Source: Arachnopeziza araneosa
Taxonomy: Eukaryota; Ascomycota; Leotiomycetes; Helotiales; Arachnopezizaceae
Assembly: GCA_003988855.1 (NCBI GenBank)
Contig: QYAI01000244.1
Coordinates: forward strand, 1 to 26,457
Reading direction: 5' to 3'
Length of the DNA stretch: 26,457 bases
The notes under the pieces are model-generated. The model made no database searches. It saw only the letters and a list, made by a program, of their open reading frames with translations, and was not told where the DNA came from. The translations under genes were made by a program, and so were the position numbers. Each line of letters begins with the position of its first letter. Position 1 is the first letter of the stretch. This document shows positions 1 to 11,469 of the stretch, piece after piece.

Positions 1-33
1 CTTTGAAATTACAGCTTGTAAGTTAAAAAGTAC

Positions 34-60
34 TAAGCTAGCTTCGCGAAATCTAGCTTA
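34..60. repeat. Inverted repeat around TTCGCGAA
   Basis: TAAGCTAG (34-41) is the exact reverse complement of CTAGCTTA (53-60). The 11-base loop contains the palindrome TTCGCGAA (43-50). This is a small possible hairpin in otherwise featureless DNA, with no known function. Confidence 0.45.
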
Positions 61-1197
61 ACTATTTTAAGCTGTTATAAAAACTAAATAAGCTACTTTA
101 AAAGCAAGAAAAAACTTAACTTTTGTAATATAGTTAATATAAGCTTTAATAAAAGTTTTAATTTGTTAACTATATGCTTGTTTTAAAATACTAAAACACT
201 TAATATTAAGTAGCTAAGTTAAATAAAAAAAATAAAAAAGTAAACAAAAAGTAATAATGTTGTATACTTTACAGTACTTCTAAAATTTAGCTAATTCGTA
301 ACTTTTATGTTTATTAAAAACAAGCATTTAATATAAACTTTTTACTCGAGCAATAGTATGCTTATTAAAGTGCTTAAGCTACTTAAAACTTGTTTTATTA
401 TTTGTCTAGCTATTAATTGTTAGTTTAATTACTTAGTTATATAAAAAGCTACTTTTAGTATACTAACTTGCAAGATAAGTTTTTTTTTAAACTACTAGAA
501 ATAAAAAAATATTTTAACTTTTGCTATTAATACAAGCAATTGCTGTTGCTTACTTTTAATTGCTTAGCTAAACTGCTTTGCTTTTGCTACGTTAATTTGC
601 GCGAGTTATAACTATTGCTAAAGTAATTATGCTTATTATAAAGCTTGTCTTGTTAAAGTTGTAAAAATTAAAGTTAACAATGCTATATTTTACTTGTATA
701 TTTTTAACTAGTTAAAACTACGCGCTAATAAGCTTTAAATCTTTGTATAAAGCTTTTTAAAAGTTATAAACGCAATTAAAACGCGTTTTTAACTTTAGTT
801 GTTATTGTACGAATTAATGCGCTTAAAGCTTGCTAACGCAGCTTGCTTCTTAAAATTTAAGTATATAATTTGCTATATTTTTAACACTAGCAAGCTAAAG
901 CGCAAATTCTTTAAAATCTAAGTTAAGTATATATTAAATAATTACTTTTTTTTCTAGCTTAAATAGTTTTTAACGATTAAGTTTAGTTTTGTTACAAGCA
1001 AGTATACTAGTTATTTTATGTTAAAAAGTTGTTTTAAAGACTTTGTAAATTTTTGCAGCAAAGCAACAACTAAGCTTTTTAAAAGTTTAAATAGCTTTAA
1101 TAGCTAGAATAATTCAAGCTTTTTAAGTTTAAATTTTTATTGTAAATAGTTAAAAAAACGCGTATTAAAGTTAATAAGTAATAAAGTAAAAAAAGTG

Positions 1198-1229
1198 CGC
1201 TACTTAATAATATACGCTACTTAATAATA
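1198..1229. repeat. Short direct repeat at the satellite edge
   Basis: The 15-base word CGCTACTTAATAATA occurs at 1198-1212 and again at 1215-1229, a period of 17 bases. It lies just before the 10-bp satellite begins and marks the boundary between the degraded unique DNA and the array. Confidence 0.6.
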
Positions 1230-1239
1230 AACTACGTTA

Positions 1240-4200
1240 TTTAAAACTATTTTTAATTACTTTTAAGTAGTTTTAACTTGTTTTAAATAATTTAAAACAG
1301 TTTTAATTATTTTATATAAATTTTAAATATTTTTAAGTATTCTTACGTAATTTTATGTAGTTTTAAGTAGTTAGTTTATATTTTTAATTATTTTTAAAAG
1401 TTTATAATTAGTTTTAAGTAGTTTTAAGTAGTTTTAAGTATTTTTAAATTATTTTAAGTATTTTTTATATAGTTTTAAATATTTTTAAATATTTTTAAAT
1501 ATTTTTAAACTGTTTAAGCAGTTTATATATAATTTTTAAGTATTTTTATATATTTTTAAATATTTTTAAATATTTTTAAGCAAGTTTAAGCATTTTATAT
1601 ATATTATATATAAATTTTTAAGCAATTTTATATAATTTTAGTTAGTTTTAAAAAAATTATATATATTTTTATATATTTTTAAAAGTTTTAAGCAGTTTTA
1701 AGTTTTTTTAACAAAATTTAAGTATTTTTAAGTATTTTTATATATTTTATATATATTTTTAATAGTTTTTACGTAATTTTAAATAGTTTTAAGTATTTTA
1801 TAAAAAAAGTTAAGTATTTTTAAGTAGTTTTAAGTATTTTAAATATTTTTAAATATATTTAAATTGTTTTAAAAAGTTATATATAGTTTTAAGTTACTTA
1901 AAGTATTTTATATATATTTTATATATATTTTTAAGTATTTTTAAGTAATTTTAAATAATATTAAATAGCTTTAAATATTTTTATGTAGTTTTAAATAATT
2001 TTAAGTAGTTTTAAGCAAATTAAGTAATTTATATATATTTTTTAAGTATTTTTCAATGTTTTTTAGTAGTTTTAAATAGTTTAAGTATTTTTAAATATTT
2101 TATATATATTATATATAAATTTTTAAATAACTTTAAGTAAATTTTAGTAGTTTTAAGTAGTTTTAAATTATATATATATGTTTTTAAGTAGTTTTAAGTA
2201 ATTTTAAATAATGTTAAATAGTTTTAAGTATTTTTATATAGTTTTAAGTAGTTTATGTATTTTTTGTATATTTTTAAGTATTTTTAAGTAGTTTTAAGTA
2301 GCTTTAATTAGTTTTAAGTAGTTTTAATTTGTTTAAATTAGTTTTAAATAGTTTTATGTATTTTAAATATATTTTTATATAGTTTTAAGTAGTTTTAATT
2401 ATTTTGTATATATTTTTATTTATTTTTATATATTTTTTAGTAGTTTTTAGTAGTTTTAAATTATTTTAATTTGTTTTAAGCAAATTTAAGTATTTTTAAG
2501 TAAATTTAATTAGTTTTAATTAGTTTTAATTAGTTTTAAATAGCTTTAAGTAGTTTTAAGTAATTTTAAATATTTTTAAACGTTTTAAGCATTTTATATA
2601 TATTTTTAAATATTTTTATATACGTTTAAGTATTTTTGCGTAATTAAAAGCATTATATATATATATATATATATATTTTATATAATTTTAAGCAGTTTTA
2701 AGTAATTTAAGCAGTTTTTAAATTGTTTTAAGTACTTTTAAGCATTTTATATATATTATTAAGTATTTTTAAGTATTTTAAATAGTTTTAAGCAAATTTT
2801 AAATAATTTTAAATATTTTATATATATTTTTAAGTAATTTTATGTAATTATAAGTAGTTTTAAATATTTGTACGTAATTATAAGTAGTTTTAAATAGTTT
2901 TTAGTATTTTATATATATTTTTAGCTTTTTTTAAGTAAGTTTAAGTAGTTTTAAGTATTATATATAAATCTTTAACTATTTTTATGCAATTTTAAGTAAC
3001 TTTAAGTAGTTTTAAGTATTTTATATATATTTTTAAGTAATTTTAAGTAATTTTAAGTAGTTTTAAACTATTATATATACTTTTAAATAGTTTTAAATAA
3101 TTTTAAGTATTTTATAAATATATTTTATTACTTTTAAGTAGTTTTAAATAATTTAAGCTATTTTAAGTAATTTTAAATAGTTTTAAATAGTTTTAATTAA
3201 TTATAAGTATTTTATATATTTTTTTTTTATTTTTTTTTAAATAGTTTAAATTTTTGTAATATATTTTTAAGTATTTTAAGTAGTTTTAAGCATTTTTAAG
3301 TATTTTTTATATATTTTTAATAAAATTTAAGTAAGTTTAAGTAATTTTAACTATTTTTAAGTAGTTTTAAATATTTTTAAATAGTATTAATTAGTTTTAA
3401 CTAGTTTTAATTAATTTTTTATATTTTTTATATTTTTTATATTTTTTTTAACTATTTTTATATAATTTTAAATAGTTTTAAATAATTATAAGTAGTTTTA
3501 AATAACTTTAAATAGTTTTGAAAAACTTTAAGCAGTTTAAAAAGTTTATATATATATATTAGTATTTTTAAATACTTTTAAGCAGTTTTACGTAGTTTTA
3601 ATTATTTTTTAAATAGTTTTAAGTAGTTTTTTTTTTTTTTTAACTGTTTTTAAATAATTATAAATAGTTTTAAGTTATTTTAAGTAGTTTAAGTAGTTTT
3701 AAGTATTTTATATATTTTTTTACGTAGTTTTAAATAGTTTTAAGCAGTTTAATTAGTTTTATATATATTTTTACATAGTTTTAAATAGTTTTAAGCAGTT
3801 TAATTAGTTTTATATATTATTAAGTAATTTTAAGTAGTTTTAAAAAGTTTTAAATTGTTTTAAGTAGTTTTAAGCATTTTAAATATATTTTTAAGTATTT
3901 TTTATATATTTTTAAGCAATTTTAAATTGTTTTAAGTATTTTTAAATAATTTCTAGTAATTTTATATAATTTCTAGTAATTTTATATAATTTTAAGTAAT
4001 TTTAAGCAATTTTAAGTAGCTTTTAGTAGTTTTAACTAGTTTTAATTATTTTGTGTATATTTTTAAATGTTTTTAAATAATTTTTAAGTATTTTTAAAAA
4101 GCTTTAAGTAATTTAAATTATATTTAGCTGTTTTAAGCTATTTTAAGTAGTTTTAAGTAGTTTAAGTAGTTTTAAATTATTATAAGTATTTTTAAATATT

Positions 4201-7051
4201 ATTTATTTATTTTTATATATTTTTATACTATTTTAAATAATTTTACTTATTTTTATGTATTTTTAAATAGTTTTAAGTATTTTGTATAAATTATTAAGTA
4301 GTTTTATATTGTTTTAAATAGCTTTAACTAGTTTTAACTATTTAAAACTATTTTTAAGTAACTTAAAGTATTTTATATATTTTTTTTATTTTTTTTATAT
4401 ATTTTTTAAGTATTTTTTAATATTTTTAAATTATTTTATATACTTTTAATTATTTTATATAATTTTACGCAATTTTAAATATTTTTAAATAGCTTTAAGT
4501 ATTTTATATATATTTTTAATAACTTTTAAGTGTTTTTACATTGTTTTAAATTATTTAATTAGTTTTATATATATTTTTACGTAGTTTTAATTAATTTGTA
4601 TATATTTTTAAGTTTTTTAAAGTATTTTTAAGTATTTTTAAGCTTTTTTAATTAGTTTTAAATAGTATTAAGTTATTTTTAATAATTTAAGTAGTTTTAA
4701 GCGTTTTATATATTGTTTTAAGTATTTTTATATAGTTTAAAGTAGTTTTAAATAGTTTAAGCAGTTAGTATATATTTTTAAGTAGTTTTAAATATTTTTA
4801 AGTATTTTATATATATTTTTACATAATATAAAGTAGTTTTAAGTATTTTATATATATTTTTAAATATTTTTAAGCAAGTTTAAGCAAATTTAAGCAAATT
4901 TAAATATTTTATATATATTTTTAACTATTTTTTATACTTTTAAGTAATTTTAACTATTTTATATATATTTTTACGTATTTTTAAGTAGTTTTAAGTAGTT
5001 TTAAGCGTTTTTATGCAAGTTTAATTAGTTTAAAGCATTATATATATATATCTATATATTTTTAAGTAGCTTTAAATATTTTTAAGCTATTTTAAATAAT
5101 TTTAAATAGTTTTAAATAGTTTTAAGTATTTTGTATATTTTTAAAATTAATTTTAAGTAGCTTAAATAGTTTATATATATTTTTAAGTTGTTTTAAGTAG
5201 TTTTAAGTTATTTTTATATTTTTTTAAATGTTTTTAAATAGTTTTTAGTAGTTTTAAATTTTTTTAAATTTCTTTAAATTCTTTTAAGTATTTTATATAT
5301 ATTTTTAACTAATTTTAAGTAAATTTAAGTAAATCTAATTAGTTTTTAATAGTTTTAAGCTTTTTTAAGTAATTTTAAATATTTTTTATTTATTTTTATA
5401 TATATTTTGTATATTTTTATATATTTTTAAGTAGTTTTTAACATTTTATATATATTTTTAAATATTTTATATAGTTTTAAGTAGTTTATATATATTTTTA
5501 ATATTTTTAAATTAGTTTTACGTAGTTTTAAGTAGTTTTAATAGTTTTGTATATATTTTAAGTAGTTATAAGTAGTTTTTAATAATTTTAAATACTGTTA
5601 AGTAATTTTAAATATTTTAAGTATTTTGCTTAATTTTAACTAATTTTAACTAATTTTAACTAATTTTTATATATTTTTAAGTAATTTTTAGCATTTTTAT
5701 GTAATTTAATATAATTTTTAGTATTTTTACGTAGTTAAATATAATTTTAAATAGTATTAAATAGTTTTAAGTAGTTTTTTTATATGTAAGTAATTTTTGC
5801 ATATTTTTAAGTATTTTTATATAGTTTTAAGTACTTTTAAGTATTTTTAAGTAATTTTAAATATTTTTAAGCGTTTTTTATATATTTTATATATTAGCAA
5901 AGTATTTTTATATATTTTTAAGTAGTTTTAAGTATTTTTACGTAGTTTTAAAAAGTTTTAAATAGTTTTAAATATTTTTTATATATATTTACGTAGTTTT
6001 AAATAGTTTTAAAATATTTTAAGTAGTTTTAAGTAATTTTTAAAATTTAAATTTTTTTTATATATATTTTTAAGTAATTTTAAGCTATTTTTATATATTT
6101 TTAATTAGTTTAAGTTGTTTTTAGTAATTTTAAATATTTTAAGTAGTTTTAAGTAGTTTTAAATAATTTTAAGTATTTTTTACATATTTTTAAATAGTTT
6201 TAAGTAAGTTTATATAATTTAAGCAGTTTTAAATAATTTTAAATAATTTTAAAAAACTTTAAATATTTTATATATATTTTTAATTAGTTTTTAATAGTTT
6301 AAGTAATTTTAAGTGTTTTATATATATTTTTAAATTTTTTTAATTAAGTTTAAATACTTTTAAGTAACTTTAAGTATTTTATATATATTTTTAAGTATTT
6401 ATTTTTAGTTTTAAGTAATTTTAATTATTTTTAAGTAGCTTAAAGTATTTTATATATTTTTAAATAATTTTAAGTAGTTTTAATTAAATTTAAATAGTTT
6501 TAAGTAGTTTTTAATATCTTTAAATAGTTTTTAGTAATTTTAAAAATTATTTTTATATTTTTAATTATTTTTTATATATTTTTATATAGTTTTTTATGTA
6601 ATTTTAAATATTTTTAAGCGTTTTGTATATATTTTTAAATAGTTTTAAGTAATTTTAAATATTTTTAAGCGTTTTGTATATATTTTTAAATAGTTTTAAG
6701 TAAGTTTAAGTAAGTTTTAAATACTTTTAAGTAGTTTTAAGTATTTTAAAGAATTTTAAGTAGCTTTAAATATTTTGTATTTATTTTTAATTACTTTTAC
6801 TTAGTTTTAAACATTTTATATATATCTTTAAGCTGTTTTAAATATTATATATATATATTTAAGTATTTTAAGTATTTTTAAATATTTTTATATAGTTTTA
6901 AGTATTATATATAAATATATAAGTATTTTTACGTAGTTTTAAGTAGTTTTAAATTATTTAAGCTATTTTAAGTAGTTTTAAATAGTTTTAATTAGTTTTA
7001 AATAGTATGTATTAATTTTTAAATATTATATATATAGTTTTAAGTAGTTTT
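1240..7051 (+). repeat. 10-bp minisatellite, block A (left part)
   Basis: About 5.8 kb is built from a degenerate 10-base unit, most often TTTTAAGTAG, TTTTAAATAG, TTTTAAGTAT or TTTTAAGTAA. Short runs of TATATATAT break it up, and single-base slips shift the phase. Exact consecutive copies occur, for example around 1411-1440. The plus strand is rich in T, then A and G, and nearly devoid of C except in GC, AC or ACG. No frame stays open because TAA and TAG recur in every unit. The same array resumes at 14528, so the LTR element at 7052-14527 splits one original block of about 6.3 kb. Family knowledge: AT minisatellites of this kind are typical of heterochromatin. The function here is not known. 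Confidence 0.9.
7047..7051. repeat. Target-site duplication GTTTT, left
   Basis: GTTTT directly precedes the first base of the left LTR and recurs at 14528-14532 directly after the right LTR. Five bases is the usual duplication size for LTR retrotransposons. The word is common in this satellite, so the match alone is weak. It gains weight because it falls exactly at both LTR edges and because the two flanks rejoin as normal satellite. Confidence 0.65.
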
Positions 7052-7301
7052 TGTAATAGCATTAGCATAAACACTACTGTGAAAAGTATATAAAAGTACT
7101 TCGAATGTAGTTTTAATATATTCTTACTTATAAGCTAGCTATAAAAAAAAAAAAACTTTATTTAGAAAAAAGCTATATACAATAAAATAAAAGTAAGTTT
7201 TTTAACTTTTTCTAAGCTAGTTTTATTTTAAGTTTACTTTAAACTTATTTAGAAGTTATTACGTAAGCAGCACATAGTTAAAACTAATACAAGTTTTTAT
7301 A
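7052..7301 (-). repeat. Left LTR (3' LTR if the element is on minus)
   Basis: This 250-bp repeat is paired with 14301-14527. A 38-base stretch (7243-7280) is identical to 14469-14506, and the word TATAAGCTAGCT (7129-7140) is shared with both other LTRs. Differences from its partner are largely C/T and G/A transitions, such as AGTTTACTTTAAAC here against AGTTTACTCTGAAC there. This is what independent deamination of two once-identical copies would give. TATATAAAAG at 7087-7096 resembles a TATA box on the plus strand, but only about 35 bases from the LTR start, which would leave an unusually short U3. The LTR also holds an A-run near 7143-7155. Confidence 0.85.
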
Positions 7302-7313
7302 TTTTCTTTTCTT
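7302..7313 (-). other. Candidate polypurine tract
   Basis: Immediately inside the left LTR the plus strand reads TTTTCTTTTCTT, which is AAGAAAAGAAAA on the minus strand. A purine run abutting the 3' LTR is the plus-strand primer of LTR retroelements, so this supports minus-strand orientation. The related element at 25830 has a run of T at the same place (26112-26123). Long A or T runs are common in this DNA, so confidence is moderate. Confidence 0.45.
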
Positions 7314-10300
7314 AAAACAAAAGCTTGCTTTTAAGCTAATTAACTTTAAAGTATATTTTTATTTACTTTAATTTTTTGCTTTAAGCTGCTATTTTTTTTT
7401 TTTTAAAAAAAACAAAACTTTAACTTACGAGCTTTTTTTTTTTTAAATTAAACAATAACGTTAACTACTGCAAAGCTATTTGTAGTATTTTTTGCTTTTA
7501 TTTAGTTTATAAAAAATTTAGCTTTAAATTTTATTTTAATTTTTTTAAATTTTTTTTTTAAAACTTACTTTTTTAATTTTGTGTTTATTTTTAGTAAGCT
7601 ATAAGCTTATTTAAAGTAGTTTTAGCTTATTAACAAAACTTAAAATATGTTTTTTTTAGTTTTTGCTAGTGCTTTAAGTACTATTTACTATTACTTTTGC
7701 GTTTAGTATTTATATTAATTAAAAAAAAATAGTATATATACTTGTTTTTTTAATAAGTTAAAGTTAAAGAAGTATTTGTATTGTACTAGCTAAAATGCTA
7801 TTTGTATTTTAGTAATTTTTTAAATTACATTTAAGTTAATTTATAGTTAATTAATTTAGTAAATTTTTTAGTTTTGCAATAAAAAATACACAAACTTAAA
7901 ATAAGTAACTAGTGTAAAAAAAATTATAGTAGTTGCTACTGCTATAAATAATATTATTTTAGTTACTACTTTTAAAGCACTTAAAACTATTTTAAAACTA
8001 TAGTTTGCTTTGCTAAAAAAAACTTAAGCTTTGCATAGCTTAGTTAATATAAGTTAATAAATTTAAACTAGTTTTGCTATTAATTATATTAAAGTATTAG
8101 TAATAAAGTTAGTAGTATAAGCACTTTAGTTTAAACTATTTGTAATTAAGTTTAAGTTATTTTTAATTTAGTTACTAAAAGCAGTTTAGTTAGTATTGCT
8201 ACTATTAAAAGCTTTGCTTATAGTAAGAAAAGTAAAAAATAGTAGTAAAAAAAAATAAAGTTAAAGCTTTTTATAAGCTTAAAAGTAGTAATAAAGCTAA
8301 AAAAAAAAGTTGCTACTAGTACATAAACTTAGTTAAAAAAGTTTTAAAAAAAATTTAAAATTTTTTTAAGTTTAAGTAGTATTTATTTACTACTTATTTT
8401 TTATTGTTTTTAAAGTAATTTGTAATATTAACTTTAGTTTTTCTTGCTTTAATTTATTTTTTTAGTTAAAGTAGTAGCTTTAGCTTTGTTAGATTTATAA
8501 TATAAAAGTTTTGTAATAAGTAAACAAAGCTTACAAAATTTAAAGCTAAATACTATATAAAGTTTAAATTATATTTAACTTAGCTTACTTAATATTATAG
8601 TTTTTTTTGTACGCGCTTAACTACTAGTACTTTTTTTACTTTTTATTTACGTTTTTTTTAAATTAAGTTTTTTAGTAGTTTTAGTACTACTTGCTTTAGT
8701 AAAAAAGTATTTAATTTTTTTTTTTAAAATATTTAGTACAAACATATTGTAAATAGTAAAATTAAAAAGTAGTTTAAGCTTGTATAAGTGTTTTATTTGC
8801 TTTAAAATTTAAAAAAAAACTAGTTTACTAATTAGCTAGCTTTTAACTAAGTTAGTAGTTTTTTAAGTTTTTTGTAAATAAGTAAACTTAGTTTTTTACT
8901 TTGTAGTTAATAACTTTTTAATGTTAATTTACTTGCTTAGCTATTTTTTTTTAAGTTTTAATTAAGTTATTTTTAGCAATAGTTTAAGCGTTTTACATTT
9001 GCTTTACTAATAATATAGCGTTTGCGTAATTAAGCTTTTTTACTAGTGTAGTAAGCTTAGAAGTTTGCTAATTTTAGCTAATTTTAAGTTTAATACTAAA
9101 CTTAAGCTTATATAAAGCTATACTAATTAAAAAGTAAAAAAAAGTTATTTATACTTAGTTTATTATTAGTATTAGTTTGCTTTAGTTATTTTAATAGTAG
9201 CTTATAAAAAGCTTTAGCTTTTAATTAATGTACTAGTTTATAATTTTTGTTTGTTTATTAGTTTGTTTGTAATAAGCAGTAAATAATTTAAGTTTAATAC
9301 TAATAATTTTACAAAACTTATTTTAAAAAAAAAAAAACTAAAGTTTTTTATTAAATATAATTAATTTTAAAGTATATTTAAACTAGTATATTTACTAAAT
9401 AAATAACGTAGCTAAACTTTTAGTATTAATATTTTTATAATAAAAAATAGTAACTAAAATTTTTTTTAAGTTAATTAATAAACACTAGTATAAAATTATA
9501 ACTATACTTGTTAAGTAAAATTTTTTTAAAATTTATATATAAGTATTATATAAAGTAAACAAAAATAAAAAAAAAATGCAACTAGCTTTACTATTTTAAA
9601 AATATAATATAAAAGTATTAATATAATTTACAGTTATTTATATACTTTTTGTAGTTCGAACTTATTTTGTATTAGTAGTATTTTAGTGCTAGCAACTAGT
9701 AAGTTTTTAAAGCACTAAAGTAAGTACTAAACACTTAGTTATAAACTTTATTAATAAGTATTGTATATAGTAAAGTATTTTGTTAAATATAAAGCTTTTT
9801 TTTAAATAGCAATAAACTTTTAAAAAATATATAACTAGCTAGCAAGTTAGCTTTAATAGTTTAAAAAGCTTTTAAGTTGTTTTTGCGTAAGTTTTGTATT
9901 AAGTTTAAATTTTTTATAAAAAGTTTTAGTATAGTTAAAGTAAAAATTAAAAATAGTAAAAATAGTAAAATTAAAAAAATAAAGTTTTAACTTATTTTAG
10001 CATTAATTTAAAAGTTTAATTAATTTAGTTTAAGTAAAATGCAAAACTTGCTGTTTTTTTAATAAGTTTTTAAACTGCTAAATTTTGCTTTTTTTAACTT
10101 AGTATATTTGCTTTTTAATTGTTTTTACTAGCAGTAAAAATAATTTTAAAATTAAAGTTAGATAAAAATTTTATCTAGCGTACTTACTTAGCAGTAAGTA
10201 ATTTTGTAGTTATAAAGTACTTTAAAAATTAGTAGTTCGAATATACATTAATACAGTACTAGAAAAATATAAACTTAAGTTTTTACTTTTTAAACGCTTT

Positions 10301-11249
10301 TACTATAGCAAATAGTTTTTTATTATAAATTTTCTAGTTAGTTTTATGTTTAACTAAAAAATAAAAGTAAAATTTAATAAAGTACTATAAGCTATTTGCG
10401 TGTTGTTAGAAAAATATTTTTGCAATTACTTTGTTTAAAGAATTTGTTTTTAGTTTCGTAAGCAAAGTAAAGTTAAAATAGTATATAGCTTAAATATTAA
10501 AAAGTTATTAGCGTAAAAATTTAAATATTGTTTTACATTTGTTTATTTACTAAAATAGTACTAAAAGCTTAATAAGTGCACTTAAAAGTTTTGCAACTAA
10601 CTTAAAGTTTTTAACAAACTACTAGTAAAATTTACAAAATTTTAAGTATAACTTAACTTTAGTAATAATAGTAAGTTAAATTTAGTTTTAAAAAAGTTTA
10701 ACTTTATTAAAGTTAATTTCTAATTTTTTAGTAGTAAGAATATAGCTAAAGTATTTAGTTTTTTTTACGTTAAACTTACACTTTTTAATATTAGCTTAAA
10801 AGCTTGCTTTTTAAAAGTAATTTAAAACTTTTTTAATATGTATTTTATATTTAAGTAAATTTTTAAAATAAATTAATATGTTGTTTAAATAAGCTACGTA
10901 AAAGTTATTTAAGTAATTATAAAGTATATTGTTTATGTATTTTTAATACATAGCTAAGTTATTACGTAGTTTAAATAGTAATACTTTGCATTTATATAGT
11001 TTGTATTTTGTTCAAAAAGTAATAAGTTTTTTTAAGTTATAGTTTATTTAAATTTAATAAAAAGCTTAGTAAATGTTAAGTTTAGTAAACTTTTTAGCTT
11101 TAAACATTTTGCTAAGCAACTTGTTTATTTTAAGTATTAAATAAAAGTTATTTTAAGTTAAAAAATTAAGCTTTTAGTAGTTTATACAAAAGCATAAGTT
11201 ACTATTTAGTTTTTTAATAAATAAAACAAGTAAAGCAAATAAACTAAAG

Positions 11250-11254
11250 CTATT
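11250..11254. repeat. Target-site duplication CTATT, left
   Basis: CTATT sits directly before the terminal TGTCACGA and is repeated exactly at 11465-11469 directly after TCGTGACA. An exact five-base duplication at both edges shows integrase-type insertion. Confidence 0.9.
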
Positions 11255-11256
11255 TG

Positions 11257-11284
11257 TCACGAATTTAAGACCTTCTATTCGTGA
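11257..11284. repeat. Subterminal hairpin in the solo LTR
   Basis: TCACGAAT (11257-11264) is the exact reverse complement of ATTCGTGA (11277-11284), leaving a 12-base loop. The second arm runs into GTGATCAC and CACGTG palindromes. The TCACGA motif therefore appears at the LTR end, in this arm, and inverted at the other terminus. Confidence 0.6.
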
Positions 11285-11299
11285 TCACGTGCCAAGAGC

Positions 11300-11315
11300 C
11301 AGCCTTGCAAGGCTG
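11300..11315. repeat. 16-base perfect palindrome in the solo LTR
   Basis: CAGCCTTGCAAGGCTG equals its own reverse complement. It is part of a GC-rich segment (11290-11350) and is a plausible protein-binding or RNA-hairpin site of the LTR. Its role is unknown. Confidence 0.7.
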
Positions 11316-11464
11316 AAGCCAGGCCACCAGGCAGACTAGCGCGTCTGGGGTAAATAAAACTTATTGTAGATCTCAGAGCTTCTCGCTCTTCTTTCCTTAG
11401 CTTAGAATGGTCTAAAATAAAGCTTTCAACTTTCTTTCCAAGCCTTTGATTTGGCCTCGTGACA

Positions 11465-11469
11465 CTATT
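11465..11469. repeat. Target-site duplication CTATT, right
   Basis: Exact copy of 11250-11254, directly after the TCGTGACA end of the solo LTR. Normal AT-rich element interior resumes from here. Confidence 0.9.

Larger units (their letters stand above)
1..1239. other. Degraded AT-rich DNA without a gene
   Basis: This stretch is not part of the 10-bp satellite and contains no open frame of useful length on either strand. It keeps more G and C than the satellite, with scattered CG-containing words such as GCGC, ACGCG and CTCGAG, and about one TC or GA per 60 bases. That places it between the saturated repeats and the intact solo LTR in degree of decay. It looks like an eroded unique sequence or an old transposon remnant. 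I could match it to neither end of the LTR elements at 7052 or 25830. The origin is unknown. Confidence 0.5.
11255..11464. mobile_element. Solo LTR, unmutated, nested in the older element
   Basis: This 210-bp insert is flanked by CTATT on both sides. It begins with TGTCACGA and ends with TCGTGACA, an exact 8-base terminal inverted repeat with the TG...CA ends of LTRs. It is about 45% GC and rich in CC, GG, TC and GA, unlike everything around it, so the edges are sharp. It carries no open frame. TG...CA termini, a five-base duplication and this length together indicate a single LTR left after recombination between the two LTRs of a full element. A miniature inverted-repeat transposon is the alternative, but five-base duplications and TG...CA ends make it less likely. 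The strand is undetermined; TAAATAAAA at 11351-11359 could be a TATA-like or polyadenylation signal on plus. Confidence 0.85.

Noticed and set aside
1240..7051. CRISPR-like array
   Set aside because: The unit is 10 bp, degenerate and without unique spacers of constant length, so it is a minisatellite.
7097..10245. TTCGAA words (7100, 9656, 10233) resembling a tRNA B box
   Set aside because: No A box at the right distance and no acceptor, anticodon or T stems can be drawn around them. The surrounding DNA is decayed transposon.
11255..11464. Small RNA gene or tRNA in the GC-rich island
   Set aside because: The exact CTATT duplication and TG...CA inverted ends explain the island as a solo LTR. 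No tRNA cloverleaf is visible.
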